A DNA stretch of 64,000 nt from NCBI RefSeq assembly GCF_964340395.1, contig NC_135555.1, positions 18,253,115-18,317,114 of the forward strand. Reading direction: 5' to 3'. The notes under the pieces were generated by a model. The model did no database searches. It worked only from the letters and a program-made list of their open reading frames with translations, and was not told the origin of the DNA. Shown here one piece after another: positions 36,283 to 48,100 of the stretch. Both the position numbers and the translations under genes were made by a program. Every line of letters begins with the position of its first letter. Position 1 is the first letter of the stretch. Source of the DNA: Glandiceps talaboti (Eukaryota; Hemichordata; Enteropneusta; Spengelidae).

Positions 36283-39200
36283 GAAGATGATGAAAGTGAT
36301 GCAGATGATGAAGATGATAGTGATGCAGATGATGAAGGAGGTGGTGGTGATGATGATGATCATGATCATGATCATGAAGAAGAAGGTGGTGGTGATGATG
36401 ATAAAAAAGAGGAGAGAGAGGAAAAGAAGAATTTGGCTTGTTACACCAACATGGAATCTTTCGACAATGGTCATAGTTTTCAAGACTCTGATCAGGAATT
36501 ACTAAATGAGAATTCTATCTGTGAAAGGGACATGAACGATAAAGAAAAATTGGAAATCAATCACATCAAAAACCAGTCTATCCATACATCCCAATTGCAA
36601 ATGGGTTCTATTTTGGTAGCCAGAATTGAAAAGATTATGGAGAAGTATTATGGAAAAAATCTGCAAAGAGACTTTGATAAGTTTGAATTTATCATCCTCA
36701 CTGCTAGAATGAAGCTGCTTCAGACACAAACAGCTATCAGGGTGGCTGATACAGCGTTAGGTTTGCTCTCAAAAGATATTGGAGAGAAGTTCAAAGACCG
36801 ACTGGAATATGCCATGACCAATATTGTATGGATGTATGCACGTAAAGACGTGGAAATATTGGTGCAACATCTAAAAGAAAAAGTTGAAAACCCACGAACA
36901 TTTGTTCTTATTATTGCTGATGAGTGCCATTGGGGAATCACTCCCACTACAGATGATAAGTTTGGTGCCAACAATGAAGCTGTCAATACGTGGTATAATC
37001 ATGAAAATGTATTTGTGCTTCAAGTGTCTGCTACTCCATACAACTTACTCACAAAAAACTCGCGTATTCCAAATGTCCCACACCCAGACAAAAGTGGATG
37101 CTTATTACACTTTGTTGATTGGTCAGAGAATGTGTTAGAAAATATCTACAGAGATGTTAGGGTGAAACTGCAGGGCTTTCATGAGAACAAGTTTGTTCAG
37201 CTACAAATGGTTGGGGATCATCTGTGTATAAAGGATACAAGTGAAGCTGAGGGAATGGAGGAACTATTACTAGTTCAAAAAGATAACAATCTAAGAATAT
37301 TCACAGCAAATAAAGCTCGTGTAGGTACAATTTGTACTGATGGCAAGCTTAAGTTTGTTCCTGTTGAAGAAACAAATGGTGCTGCAGCTTTCAAAGTTGG
37401 TGTTGAACGTGGCATGGGTCTACTAACGTTGATTCATATGGAGGAAAATGGTTCGGAAAAAGGGGAAAATGGTTCTTCTGGAGTTACCTGTTACCTTTCA
37501 TGTGACAACAACATAGTTTCTGTTAAGTCCATACCGGGTAATAAGAAACCAGATCCTTCCTGTGTCTTTATGCTTTGCGAAATGAAAGGGGTTAGAAACA
37601 CCCAGCCCACATTGACATATGTATCTTTGAACTACTACCACAATACAATGAGAGAAGAAGAGAGAGACAAGCAGTTACTACGCGAGGATCGGTCCTTCCA
37701 AGCATTGAGGGTGCAATGGAATGATGATAGGGAGAATTATTCGACTGAAAAAAAAGATGGCAAGGAAGTAAAGAAGTGCCAGATATGTGGGAATGATAAG
37801 CAGAATAAGACTAAAAGAAATGGTCGATGTCTTGATGAAGCAAATGTCCAAACATCAGAAAATCAAAATGCTAGAAATATTGCCCAAAAATGCCTGTGTG
37901 ATCGTGATCTACTTGCTGCTGAGTATGTGTATTTCATCATTCATCATTTCTCTGGTCATCAAAACAGGCAGGGTCTGCAGAATACAGCCAATCTCCAAGG
38001 TGATGGTAAAGACAACAATGCAATTGTTGATGAAGAGTTTACACGTTATTTAGACACTAGTGCTTTGAAATGCATACCATCAGAAGTGTTTCGCTATGTG
38101 GTAAATTATCATACCTCAACCAAAGATTCGAAAGAGAATAATACTTCCGTATCCCATCAAGAAACACCACGGTTTAAGTCAACAGAGATGAATTCTCGCA
38201 CCAGTGATTCACAAAACAGATCTAACAATGAGACTGCAAAAATTGTTAGTAATCTGATCTCTTCTGGTAACAAGATGAAGATTATCCGTGTTGTTAGTAA
38301 AGCCCAAGCAGATCGTTTCTACAATACACTGACAGAAGCTAGGAATTATGTTAATGCACGTGATAAATTTGCTGTCCTGAAAGCTTATGGTAACGCTGAC
38401 ATCGAGAACCAGATGAAAACACCGGAGAATAAAATCTTTGTAAACAAGCTGATGGCTACTAAGAGATGTCAAACATGTGACTGCTGTGGATACATTAAGG
38501 AGCAAAGATCTTTGAGATGTGAGAAATGTGGGCATCTGCATCTTGTCTTAAGACAGTACCAAGACCTTGAAGATGTACCTTGCATTCTTATTCTAGTGGA
38601 AAAGGGACGAATGGGTGATACTTTTCCAAAGAGTTTCGACTGCATGGACTTGCGCCTTTCTCATAGTAATAGATCATCCAACCTGAGTACTGCTGTACAG
38701 GAACTCGGTCGCTTGTGTAGATACATTGATCCACGATGTACAGATTCACTCCCTTATGCTCTCATTGGTGTAGGTCTCTATAAAAAACTGAAGAAGGGAT
38801 TGGAGAAGAATACACAATTTTTTGAAACTGATCTAGTCCCAGATGACAGAATGAGAGAACTCAAGACAAAGGAAATATGTGGAACTACTAGTTCATTCAG
38901 ATGGTCAAACTATGAAGCCATTAAAAGCTATGACTCTGGAAACACGACCAAGTTCAAGAATCGTCTCCTGCTCCAAGCAGAACCACAGATTGGTAAGACT
39001 GGCACCTTCTTGTCTGTTGCCATGTGTCTGAAACAACAAATCGAGGGCATTAATCCTGGATACAACAATGAAGATGTTATCTTCGAAGATGAAGAAGGTG
39101 AGGAAAGTGATACTGAAGATCAAAATGAAGATGAAAGTGCATGGCGTTCTGAGGGAATCTGATTGGATTTATCCATATTGGAAAACTATGGCTGAAAGTG

Positions 39201-42168
39201 ATAGCCTGCCTAAAGAAGTGTCTTCCAGTAAGTATGACCGATTCGTTGGCAGGTACAATTACGAGAAAGATCTTCTAAAGCAACTTAACCCAAAACATGT
39301 TCTGCTTCATCATTTGAGGAACAAAGTGGCCAACTCTTCAAACAAGAAGTTGGAATCAGATGAGCTATCCACCAAGTACCTAGCATGTTCTCCTAAGCAT
39401 CATTCAACATGCCCTGAATGTTTACTTAGTGTTGATCTGAGGACTTCACAATCTGACAAGAGAACCATTCAGGGGCTTGACTTTTTGGATAATTGTACCT
39501 GTGACATATCGATTCCAAGACTGGAACGATTTGCAGGTGTTCTCGAACATCTGGAAAACAAAGGCTTATTGGAAGTGAAAGACAAGGGTGACTATAATGA
39601 CAGGATGAGTGTGCAGAGAAGAAGTAGAAGAAGCCATGAATGCAGTCACTTGAAGTACTGGATTTTCAATCCATCATATGGACGTGCCAACAATGCATTG
39701 CTGAACTACCGACATACTATGATGGTGTCTGAGTTTGATGATACAGAAGTGATGTATGTGCAGTGGGTAATTGTCAGAGCAGAAGAATTTCAACAGTATT
39801 GCACATACTGGGACAAAACACATGCTATCATCAGTCTTCCAAACACCATGACTGACTGTGAAAGCGATGTCACCACAGGAGGGGTTGGTTTCACCAGACA
39901 ATTCATTCAACGGTTGTCTGCGCTTCTTAAACTGGACTGTGTGTTTGTTCTTGATGACCACATTCCCTTTATACAGGAGGTTGAATTTGAGAGTATACCT
40001 GCAGCCCCAACTGATGCAGGAGGGAAACACAATTCTTCAGCATCTGTGGATGGTACCTACACAAAGGTTGTGAAGCGAAGAGACAAGAAATGTAATTTGA
40101 AAGATATTCCCATCGCTAAAGCTCTTCTTCATCTTCAATCCCAAATGGAAGGCAAGTGTCCACCACCAAAGTCGCTGGGGGATTTTCAACCATGCAGTAA
40201 AGTTGATGATGATGCTGAAGGGCTGCTGCCAAGTTACACAGGACCAGCATCGATGTATGCACTCCTTGGGGTGAGAAAGATGAGACCAGGTGTATATGGG
40301 ATGGTGACACCTTTCAAACGCATGCATGTACATGCAGCTGTATTATTGAATATTAAGGCAACCACTGACAGGGGGAACAATCCACCTATCTTGTACAAAC
40401 CCTGGCCTTTCTGGGAAGACGTCCATTTCAACAATGACTGTGATGAGGCGGGATTGTATGTTTGTAAGTACAGTCGATTTGTGATGACAATATGCCAAAT
40501 GGGACCAAGAAATGTTCAAGGCAAGTCACGTAGCAGATCTCTAGGCACAAGTAAGGACACTGGAAACACGAACCCCTATAAGTGGACAAAAGACACAAAG
40601 GTATCTAACAAGACAAGTGATTGGTTTATCAAAGACGTACATGAAGAATTTACCCTGATGACTCAGATGGCGAGCATTGATGACAATATATGTGTTAGAA
40701 AACACATCACCATACCAGACGTCAATTCTCATGATGCTGGATTTTGGAATCTGGAGAGTGGTATTGGGGAAATACTTCAGAAATTCAATGAAGGAAGTCG
40801 CCAAGTCAGCTGTGATGTATCTTCTTCGACACAAGATGTAGATCTTGAGTATCAAGAGAGTCAGTCTGAATCTATGATCAGTAAACCAGAAACGAGTCAT
40901 GGACCAGCAAGGACGGACATAAGATGTGAACCACAACCACAGCCAAGTCAGTCACGGAGTAGTGTGCCAGGATTATCTGCAGATACAAGATGTAAATCCA
41001 CCTTGGCATTCCTTGTACCAAACCCTGATCTGTACCAATCTTATGAATGTTTTTGTGAACTGATCACAGAGAAACAGCCCTGTGTACAAGACATGAAGCA
41101 AGGCGATGAAACTTGGTTTTTACTAAACCTACCAGATACTAAGGCCAAAGACTTGGATGACTTGATAAAGACTGTGTTGCCTACCAAACATCAAGCTATG
41201 GATATTACTGTGTGGAGTTTTGCTGATCCTAACAACTATCCTATATCTTGTGTTCTGATGAAGATCAAGTTGAAAATAGGTAAGTGACCAAATGTATTTC
41301 CTTTTCTCACTTTTAAATCGAGTGTATATATTGTTGGTATGACAAAATATTTTATTTTTTTAAAGTCAACTCCAGCAAGGGGAATTAGGTGAGGGGTTTG
41401 GGTGGAGGGTATTTGGAAAACATAGTTTTTAATCATGTTTACATGAAATCATAATATCTCAGTGGAACACCGATTAAATTTTTTTTTCTTTGAGAACTCT
41501 CAGATTGGTAAATTATATAGTTAAACCTGGCTATTGAAATGCAGGTTTGGTAATATAGAGATTGATGTACATGTATAGGTGGGTTGAGGGGTGGGAGGGG
41601 GATTGAGGGGTGGGGGTGGGGGTATTTATAATTTAGTAACACTTGTTATTATAGTTTTTGAGGCATGAAATCATAATATCTTAGGGGAAAATTACAAATA
41701 AGCTTTCTTGAGAACTTTGGTTGTTTTCCTTACAAGTTACAGTTAACCCAACCACTGAGTGTGTAAATGGAGACTTGGTAGGGTTGTTATGGCTATACAA
41801 AAAAAAACACAACATGTAGGGTGCATGCATGTGTGCTTAAGTAGACAGCACAGATTGTGTGCCCTCTAGGAAGCATGAAGGATTTGTACACTATACTTAT
41901 AGTCTGTACTGGGGTAATAATTTGTGCTATGATCACGTACTTTCGATGATGAGAAAGAAAGGCTATCATTGTATTATCATGTGACGTAACAAGTTGACTC
42001 TCTGTCTGTCTAGATACTGAAGATCATGCAGGAAATTTATGCAAAGCAGTAAATGGTCTGAAGACTGGAATGCATGTACCGGTAGATACATGTAGTTTAC
42101 AAAGAGAGGAGAAAACATATTCCGTGCTTACACAAGATTTGTTCTTAAGCAGTGACGATGAAGACTAA
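25723..42168 (+). CDS. GREB1-family protein: permuted SF2 helicase + TAGT glycosyltransferase
   Basis: Six phase-compatible exons (25723-25932, 27903-28149, 33748-33886, 34254-34363, 35204-41279, 42014-42168) give ~2,300 residues. Order: GREB1-type N-terminal region, Cys/His finger (~153-215), disordered region with a duplicated ~50-residue block and an Asp-rich tract (~550-640). Then comes a permuted helicase with DECH ~808, SATPY ~844, Cys clusters ~1094 and ~1324, RMGDTFP ~1371, QELGRLCRY ~1401 and GKTG ~1499. A glycosyltransferase with VLDDH ~1818 ends the protein. Human GREB1, a nuclear oestrogen-receptor cofactor reported to act as a glycosyltransferase, shares IGKTG, LPCILI, LRE(E)SDW and YALLG(V/L)RK-type blocks. 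Here the helicase residues are intact. The frame changes once near 39.1 kb. Confidence 0.85.
26173..26216. repeat. microsatellite (GT)n in GREB1-like intron 1
   Basis: About 22 uninterrupted GT units. Confidence 0.95.
26735..26912 (+). mobile_element. LINE 3' end in GREB1-like intron 1
   Basis: Encodes a typical LINE ORF2 C-terminus (LRSSSTANNFKKEIQTHPFA then KAF and stop). It is followed by a 3' UTR ending GGCGCTCTACAAATTCCTTT and a (GATT)n tail. It is 5'-truncated to ~180 bp. The family seems to be CR1/L2-like. Confidence 0.7.
27091..27300. mobile_element. 210-bp MITE with TACTGTAAACCT ends
   Basis: TACTGTAAACCT at 27091-27102 and its exact inverse AGGTTTACAGTA at 27289-27300 bound AT-rich sequence with internal GCGAAAAT motifs. 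TA at the tips would fit a Tc1/mariner-type target duplication. Confidence 0.65.
27903..28149 (+). CDS. GREB1-like exon 2
   Basis: The acceptor TTTTTTTTTAACTCTAG ends at 27902. The exon continues in phase 0 with EKENFFWLCIGCREKHKHGT and ends phase 1 at G|GTAAGT. The CIGC...H-L...RYLVEI pattern resembles the N-terminal CVGC/YYLV stretch of vertebrate GREB1. The match is weaker than in the C-terminal half. Confidence 0.7.
28205..29984. mobile_element. ~1.8-kb element with 24-bp inverted ends
   Basis: CATTACAACTTTGCCGATGA(TAAC) at 28205 is inverted at 29961-29984 (GTTATCATCGGCAAAGTTGT, AATG). AGA flanks both tips and could be a 3-bp target duplication. The interior holds poly-C/G tracts and a 71-codon frame (29267-29482) of unknown nature. 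It lies in GREB1-like intron 2. Confidence 0.5.
28264..28301. repeat. poly-C tract
   Basis: About 37 nt of almost pure C. A related G tract (28801-28815) and C tract (28853-28880) lie 0.5 kb away. Confidence 0.9.
30024..30363. mobile_element. 340-bp TIR element with 9-bp target duplication
   Basis: Inverted repeats of ~80 bp start ACAGGGAACA(A/G)GACAAATA and end TTTTCTGTATATTTCAA. The element is flanked on both sides by GATACAACC, a perfect 9-bp direct repeat. Long TIRs plus a 9-bp duplication are the signature of Mutator-like (MULE) elements. It is non-autonomous and in GREB1-like intron 2. Confidence 0.75.
30494..30840. mobile_element. degenerate TTAA foldback MITE
   Basis: The left end GGATGAGGATTGGGTATTTA continues as in the 54118-54365 copy. 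The right end is reduced to a diverged CCCATATGG at ~30820. Confidence 0.5.
31175..31384 (-). other. 69-codon frame, not recognised
   Basis: A short frame starting MATKVLVPVRRTRNPEITSS inside GREB1-like intron 2. The composition is protein-like but there is no known motif and no clear splice context. It could be chance or a small antisense gene. Confidence 0.15.
32360..32495. repeat. ~120-bp intronic repeat, copy 1
   Basis: CTGCTAGACCTCGGATGTTC ... GCGAACTTCG ... GAACATCTAGCAGCAAGAC. The ends are imperfect inverted repeats. It recurs at 32935-33042. Confidence 0.6.
32935..33042. repeat. ~120-bp intronic repeat, copy 2
   Basis: CTGCTAGACCTCGGGTGTTA ... GCGAACTTCG ... CGTCTAGGAGCAAGAC, diverged from copy 1 at 32360-32495. 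Confidence 0.6.
33290..33331. repeat. end fragment of the TTAA MITE
   Basis: AATCCTCACCCATATGGCTTAA matches the right end of the TTAA foldback family. The rest of the element is not evident. Confidence 0.45.
33748..33886 (+). CDS. GREB1-like exon 3: Cys/His finger
   Basis: Begins in the phase left by exon 2 (split Asp codon). It encodes DCDECLKPNCNIKCSTPTC followed by HQYHLHCARKC, a dense Cys/His cluster that probably binds two zinc ions and recalls a PHD-like fold. It ends phase 2 at TT|GTAAGA. The 5.6-kb intron before it is full of repeats. Confidence 0.75.
34142..34182. repeat. microsatellite (CA)n
   Basis: About 19 CA units in GREB1-like intron 3, followed by CATA. Confidence 0.95.
34254..34363 (+). 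CDS. GREB1-like exon 4
   Basis: The acceptor CATTTTCAG ends at 34253. The exon encodes FYRYYCDEEYNAWCSQRESD, with two more Cys that may complete the finger of exon 3, followed by an acidic stretch. It ends phase 1 at GAAG|GTAACA. Confidence 0.75.
34432..34785. mobile_element. near-perfect foldback MITE with TTAA target site
   Basis: A 346-bp palindrome-like element in GREB1-like intron 4. The tips are AGTGGCCATATGGATGAGAA and its inverse, flanked on both sides by TTAA. The arms stay alike almost to the centre (GTACGTAC region at ~34608), so the RNA would form a long hairpin. A TTAA duplication is known for piggyBac and Kolobok transposons; no transposase is present. Confidence 0.85.
35204..41279 (+). 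CDS. GREB1-like exon 5: helicase and glycosyltransferase
   Basis: A ~6.1-kb exon from CTTTTTCAG|GG to ATAG|GTAAGT. The first frame (to a TGA at 39160-39162) holds the disordered region and the whole permuted helicase, up to Walker A and an acidic tail. The second frame (open from ~39068) starts matching the family at LRESDW. It carries the TAGT glycosyltransferase: WIFNPSYGRANNALLNYRH, YCTYWDKTHAIISLPNTM, VFVLDDHIPF, MYALLGVRKMRP and HVHAAVLLNIK. The frames overlap by ~95 nt. A net one-base shift, or removal of a 40-nt segment bounded by GT and AG (39098-39137), would join them. Confidence 0.85.
36151..36410 (+). repeat. coding (GAT)n repeat: poly-Asp tract
   Basis: Long GAT runs broken by AGTAAT (Ser-Asn), then GAAGAT-, GGTGGT- and CATGAT-rich codons. 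They give an acidic, disordered stretch of ~80 residues in the GREB1-like protein. It is nearly pure at DNA level, so its length probably varies. Confidence 0.95.
42014..42168 (+). CDS. GREB1-like exon 6 (last)
   Basis: The acceptor TCTGTCTGTCTAG ends at 42013. It continues in the phase of exon 5 with DTEDHAGNLCKAVNGLKTG and ends SSDDED before TAA. The C-terminal tail is acidic. It is not conserved with vertebrate GREB1 as far as I can judge. Confidence 0.8.
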
Positions 42169-43180
42169 ATCTTTCCAAACTTGCAAGTGAAAAATGTCAA
42201 TTTTGGTACAAAAAAAATCAACCAACAATAATTGTGCCTTTCCTTAGCCAATTTAAAGTGTTTGAATTTATTTGTCTATACTACAATAGTATTCTTATCT
42301 TCAAATATGCAAGTATTTTATTATTGACTCAGTGAGAAAGTTGATTGACCAATTTGAATTTTATTTCATTATTATATTTTACAATTATATAACTCAAAAG
42401 TGTTTGAAACCCCCCCCCCCCCCCCCCCCGCAAAGTTTTGATAATTACAGCTAAAACAGTGAGTGTTTGCCAGAAGACTGTACATAGCATATACTGTTGA
42501 TCATTTAGCAAGTTGGTGGTTTTTTTTACTTGCTAGACAAGAGCACTTTATTACTGAACACAGTTGGATTGCAATTGAGGAGAATTTTGTTAACATTCAT
42601 TCAGCATTTTAAACTTCCCTCAATAACAATCGTGCTGTCTTCAGCAGTAAAAATGTTGTTATTTATCTTTCAAATAAAACAACAACGTAAACTTACTAAG
42701 ATTATTTTTTTATCATAAATGTATATGTTACATATTAGTCATCTGGTGAATATTACCTGTTTCAGCTAGCTACATTACCTTAGTACAGAACAACTATGTA
42801 CAGAACGTTATCTGTTAATAATACCTGTGTTGTGAATACAAGTGACATACTATTTTAAATATTTACAATTGACCAGTTCCGTACGTTTGAAATGTAAGAA
42901 TGGCAGATTTCATGAATTTTTTTCTACTAAAATTTGATCAACTTTTGACAATTTTGAATGATGTCTTCAAAATACTGCCAATATTTCAGTTGGTTTTGTA
43001 ACTATTTTGTACATAACTTTTATACAGGTGCTTATTTGTACGATCAGAGACTGTACTTTTGAAATCTATTTGTACATGTATTAGAAATTGATAGATGGAT
43101 TGAATTCATTGTTTTTATTGTAGTATATTAATATGATGCACTCTACGATTTCACAAAATAAAGTTTTTGATGATTTAGTC
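42169..43180 (+). other. 3' UTR of the GREB1-like gene
   Basis: AT-rich sequence after the stop codon with a poly-C tract at ~42411-42429. Polyadenylation signals AATAAA lie at 42673-42678 and 43157-43162. Confidence 0.55.
43157..43162 (+). terminator. polyadenylation signal AATAAA
   Basis: Followed by T/G-rich sequence (GTTTTTGATGATTTAGTC). It is the better of two candidates for the end of the GREB1-like transcript. Confidence 0.5.
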
Positions 43181-43627
43181 TCGGGATTTAAGGCCATAGG
43201 CTGTTTTGATAGCTTAGAATTTTATAAACCTATGTATGGGTTTAGAGACAAAGTTTGCATTAACTTTATCTTTTGAAGAAGATTATTTGTAATGTTTGTA
43301 ATTGAACTCTTCAACAAAGATTTGATTCTTTTATATCTTGGAGAAAGCTGATTGACTTTTGATTGTAATCTTCACTGCACAATATATACCAGTAGAATAT
43401 TCCACACTTTTAATTTTAGAATTTGATTGTTTACAGTTTTTCAAACAAAGTTAAGATCATTAATCTTGGTAAGACAATTGCTTGACTTTTTTTTAATGTT
43501 TACACTATACATCTTGGTTGTCTTGGCTACCCAGACTGGGGATGGGGTTGGGGTTATAATTACCTCTATCAGACAGAAGAAGAGCGCCCCCAATGGTGAG
43601 TCTCGTTAAACCAAGTCAAATAGCTGA

Positions 43628-43994
43628 GCGATATGGTCGCAACTTGGATGAGAATTTGGTATTTATTTTGGGTTTTTAAGTGGTAAAACAATTTTAATAC
43701 AGTCTTTTTCTACTTGAAAAAAACCCAATTGAAACAACTTATACTAAATTCATATTTGTATCTCTCAATAAATTGCAAAATGTGTAGCACGTTATTGTAT
43801 GTACAAAAACACCCCCCCCCCCAATTTTTTTTTTAGCATTTTGAACTATTGAATTACAATCATGTACTTTTTTGATACTGTTTAACATTTCGTTTCAAGA
43901 AGGCAAGACATTGTAAAATTGTTTTTATATAACTTAAAAATTGACAAATTCGGTCAATAAATACTCCTTTGTTATACATATATGGCCATCTTAA
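43628..43994. mobile_element. TTAA foldback MITE, diverged copy
   Basis: The left end GATGAGAATTTGGTATTTAT and the right end TATATGGCCATCTTAA match the 34432 copy. The centre has an added poly-C tract. Confidence 0.65.
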
Positions 43995-45099
43995 GAAAAG
44001 AAATTAATGCTTTATAATCCTCTAGGTTGATAACTATTCTATTGACCATTTTGAATAATGTCTTCTGATCCTAAATTAACTCAGTATATTTATATATTTT
44101 TTCTCTATTGTAATTTTAGCTGGTTGCCAGTCTGCTAGTTAATGTTAATCAAGTATACACTTGAATGAGACAATCTATTTTATTTATTGATAGAAATAAA
44201 TAACATTTGAAATATTCACTTCTCTAAAGTTTATTTTTTGACTGTAAGGGTATTTTGTTGTATCTTTGCGTTTATGATGCATGCTGACTGTCTAGAATAC
44301 GCAAGTTTACAAATCATACATTATGATATACTTTCTGTTTGTATTTCATATATTTATTGAAATTTCCTCGAGGCTGCAAGATACGTCATGTTGTTCGTGG
44401 TGTTCCACCCTCTGTTAAAGATGTTTACCGATGTGTGAGGGCGCCCTGTCATGGTGTACCTCACAGACTAAATTTCCTCCCGAGAAGTGTTCTCTGATGA
44501 ATCTGCTCAAAAAAGAAAAGATTCAATTATCTTTTAGTTGAGGGCGCTAGCCATTCCCAGAAATTACAGACGTGTACAATCACATGCTATACTCATATTG
44601 TACTACAATTTGTAATCGTAACTTCAAGACCAGTTTGGGACGGGATATCATGTGTACCATACTGACTCAATTTATTGTTGACACACATTAACATTCTCTA
44701 TACTGTGATGACATCATGTGATTTACATTTTTTTTTTTTTTTTAGACATTTTCCCTCCAATTTGTGGTCTATTTTTGTATTTTATGGTAATCAGATTCAA
44801 ATCTGTTGGGGGCATTGTTTGCTTTTAATATTTACCAAATATTGTTTTCCAACAAATCTGGTGAACCAGTATGTCCCACCAGATAGCCATGTCTCTGGGC
44901 TACATGCCCGCATGCAAACACATACGCATGCACGCACACACACACACACACATTATTATTGGGATATGGCAGTCATTTTTCAACCACACAGAATCACTCG
45001 TATATTTCCATAATTCACTGGTTAACACACACAAACACACACACACACTGTTGCATTAGATATAGAGTTAAAGACACCTGATGCCATTACATAGTTTCA
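43995..45099. other. intergenic between convergent genes
   Basis: AT-rich, with a (CA)n stretch near 44937. I see no supported gene between the ends of the GREB1-like and MTG genes. Confidence 0.5.
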
Positions 45100-45116
45100 T
45101 AGTTGACGGAGGGCAT

Positions 45117-45122
45117 TTTATT
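45117..45122 (-). terminator. polyadenylation signal for the MTG gene
   Basis: AATAAA on the minus strand, with a GT-rich stretch shortly downstream (complement of the CACACA run at ~45030-45050). It would give a ~4-kb 3' UTR. Other AATAAA motifs nearer the stop codon are possible. Confidence 0.4.
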
Positions 45123-48100
45123 GCAAAAAAGAAAACTAATACATACAATACAGACCTTGTGTGTCCAATAATATCTTACACTAGGAAGCAATATTTGCAC
45201 TACATACATATAGGCTATTAACTGCAAACTACAAATTAAACAGAGCTTATCCACATGGTTAAATGTAATAGGTATTTCTTGATAATCATGGCCATCATAC
45301 TAGTAGTAAACTTGAACGACAATTTACAACCAATGGGTACATACATTATGACGAGTGTCATGTTTAAAAAAAACAAAGGATAGTCTAACTATCACCACTA
45401 GAGGGCGCAGTGTGCTACTATCACATAAACCATGGTTTGAGAACTATTCAGTAAAACTGACATCTTTCAATTGCAGGAAAATGTTACAGAATGTAAATGC
45501 ATGCACTTCTGACGACACCTACAATGACTGATGCGTCCTAAAAAAGCTGTCACTTTTAGTTGTACACAAAAGACCTGGTTCACTGTGTGACATGCGTGCA
45601 TAGCTGCCATAAAAACCATACATTGGAAAACATGAAGGCAACAAGTAATGAAGAGACAAACGACATGAAATCTTGTCGTTAAATTAGTATTTCTCCCTTT
45701 TTTCATTTTTTTTAAAGATATCTGCCAAGAAGCAGGTGGTAATTATAAGTGTACAACAGCTAAGATTTACACCACAGCATTGAGTGAACAACTGTATCAC
45801 ACTTAAATTTTTTTTTTAAGAAAAGGAAAATGAAGAATTCTCCATGCACAGATCAGAAGCAACTGCAGACAGGAAATGAGATTTCCTTAAAATTATTTTG
45901 ATCCCATAAAATTGTTTGGTTGCCTTGGTTCTTATTTTCACAGATTACACGTCAAACACACATCACTCACTGATACATGATTAGTTACTTTTTTCCAAAA
46001 ATAAATAAATAGTAAATAAATAATGCTTCTTTTTTTTGGTTGTATACTCTTCTCTACACTTGTAACCCTTTTTTGCCCACACAGCGGTAGTATTTTTTTT
46101 TTTTAGCATTGTTCCCTGAATGGCATGCATTTTCGACAAACTATTTCAAAAAACAGCTGTGTGTGTATGTATGTATGTAACGACATTGCACCATTATGTT
46201 AGATTTATATAATATATATATGCTCAGAAGTGAGGAAACTAGTATTTACATAATGCCATAGACTCTGTGCAAAACTTGGCACAAAGATCAGACATTTTTT
46301 TTTTCAATTCAGCACACACCAAAACGGACAATTGACACCGTTTTCTATCATTTCTGTGAGGCTCATTTTCGGCAAATTCGGTGTACTTGCTGAATATTGT
46401 CGCTTTGGACACTAACTAGGCTGTGTATGTGTGGCAACCAACAGGTACATATTTTGAACATAATAATGATGTCACTGGTTTGTGCACACATAAAGCAGTG
46501 ACATCAACAGTTTGTGTGCCTGCACTGTAATGACATCAGTAAAGTGTTATCACAAAGAGATGATGTTATTAGTTTGGGTGATGACAAAATCTTAAGGCAC
46601 CATCCTTTTACACTGACCACTTTGTTTAACCAAAATACAAGAATTCATGAATTTATTTGGTAGTAGAAGTAGTAGTTATTCCAAAACTAAGAGCGTAAAT
46701 CGCTGAAATGGAATTTAGAGTCATAGGGCAATGACATCACCAGTTTGAACAGTCACAATGTAATGACATCATCAGTTTGTGTAGCCACATGCAGTGTCAC
46801 TAGTTTGCATAGTCACAATATAATGTGTACTACCCATATGCACAAAACAATGACATCATCAGTTTGTGTAGCCACATGCAATGATGTCACTAGTTTGCGT
46901 AGTCACAATATTATGTGTACCCATATGCACAAAACAATGACATCATCAGTTTGTGTAGCCACATGCAATGATGTCACTAGTTTGCGTAGTCACAATATAA
47001 TGTGTACTACCCATATGCACAAAACAATGACATCATCAGTTTGTGTAGCCACATGCAATGATGTCACTAGTTTGCGTAGTCACAATATAATGTGTACCCA
47101 TATGCACAAAACAATGACATCATCAATTTGTGTAGCCACATGCAATGATGTCACCATTTTATGCAGGTACAATGACATCATCAATTTGTGTACCTTCATG
47201 TTGAAAATCCAACTTACCTATCCAGAAAGAGTAAGTTGCACAAAACTGTCCAAAAGTTACCACAAAAGAAAAAAACGAAAAAAAAAAAAAAAAAAAACCT
47301 GCCTAATATTACCTCACTGTCATTTATAATTTGATATAATATATATTGCACAGAGTCGTATGGCTTACTAGTTCTGTTAGTTATCTCTGAAAAATGAAAC
47401 CATGCACCTCTCACCTGTATTATTAACATATGCAAAAACAACATGTTTTTTGTGTCTATTTCAAAAGTGGAGTCAAGAAAAAAACAAAATAAAGTCTATC
47501 AAAAGAAGTACACGTAAAATGAGAAAATATATTATTGTGTATACATGTAAACCTGATAAATAAAACATGAAAAGAGAATCTGTTTGTTTTCACTACAAAC
47601 ATATGTCATTCTTAATTAAACTGAAGGTGTGGTGGTTTTTTTTTTTCATTTCATTGTTGGAAACAAAAAAAATAGAAATGAATATTAAAAATTGAAAATA
47701 TTCTGGGATGAGGTTTTGGTCCACAATACTAACGAATCAATTTTCTTTTCTGGGAAATTTTCATGTTATTTAAAAAAAAAAAAAATTTATAATGAAATTG
47801 ACCAATTTAACATCCATTGCTAGTGTGATAAATAACACAAATTAAAGATTTCTCTACAAATGTTGATTGTCTTGTGCTGTGTGTGAGTGAGAACTACCCT
47901 CACCCACATATCTGGCTATTTGGTATGATCCAATTGTTTATCCTGGGTGGATGATTCCACTAGGCAGGCAGATAGGGGTGACCAATGCAGATCTCTAAAA
48001 AGTCTTGTGGAAGGCAGCAAACTGAATAAACATTTATTTATTCATTCTCTTCTTTCTGTCTGGACCTTCTTTATAAGTTGTTCGAAAATAATAGAAATTA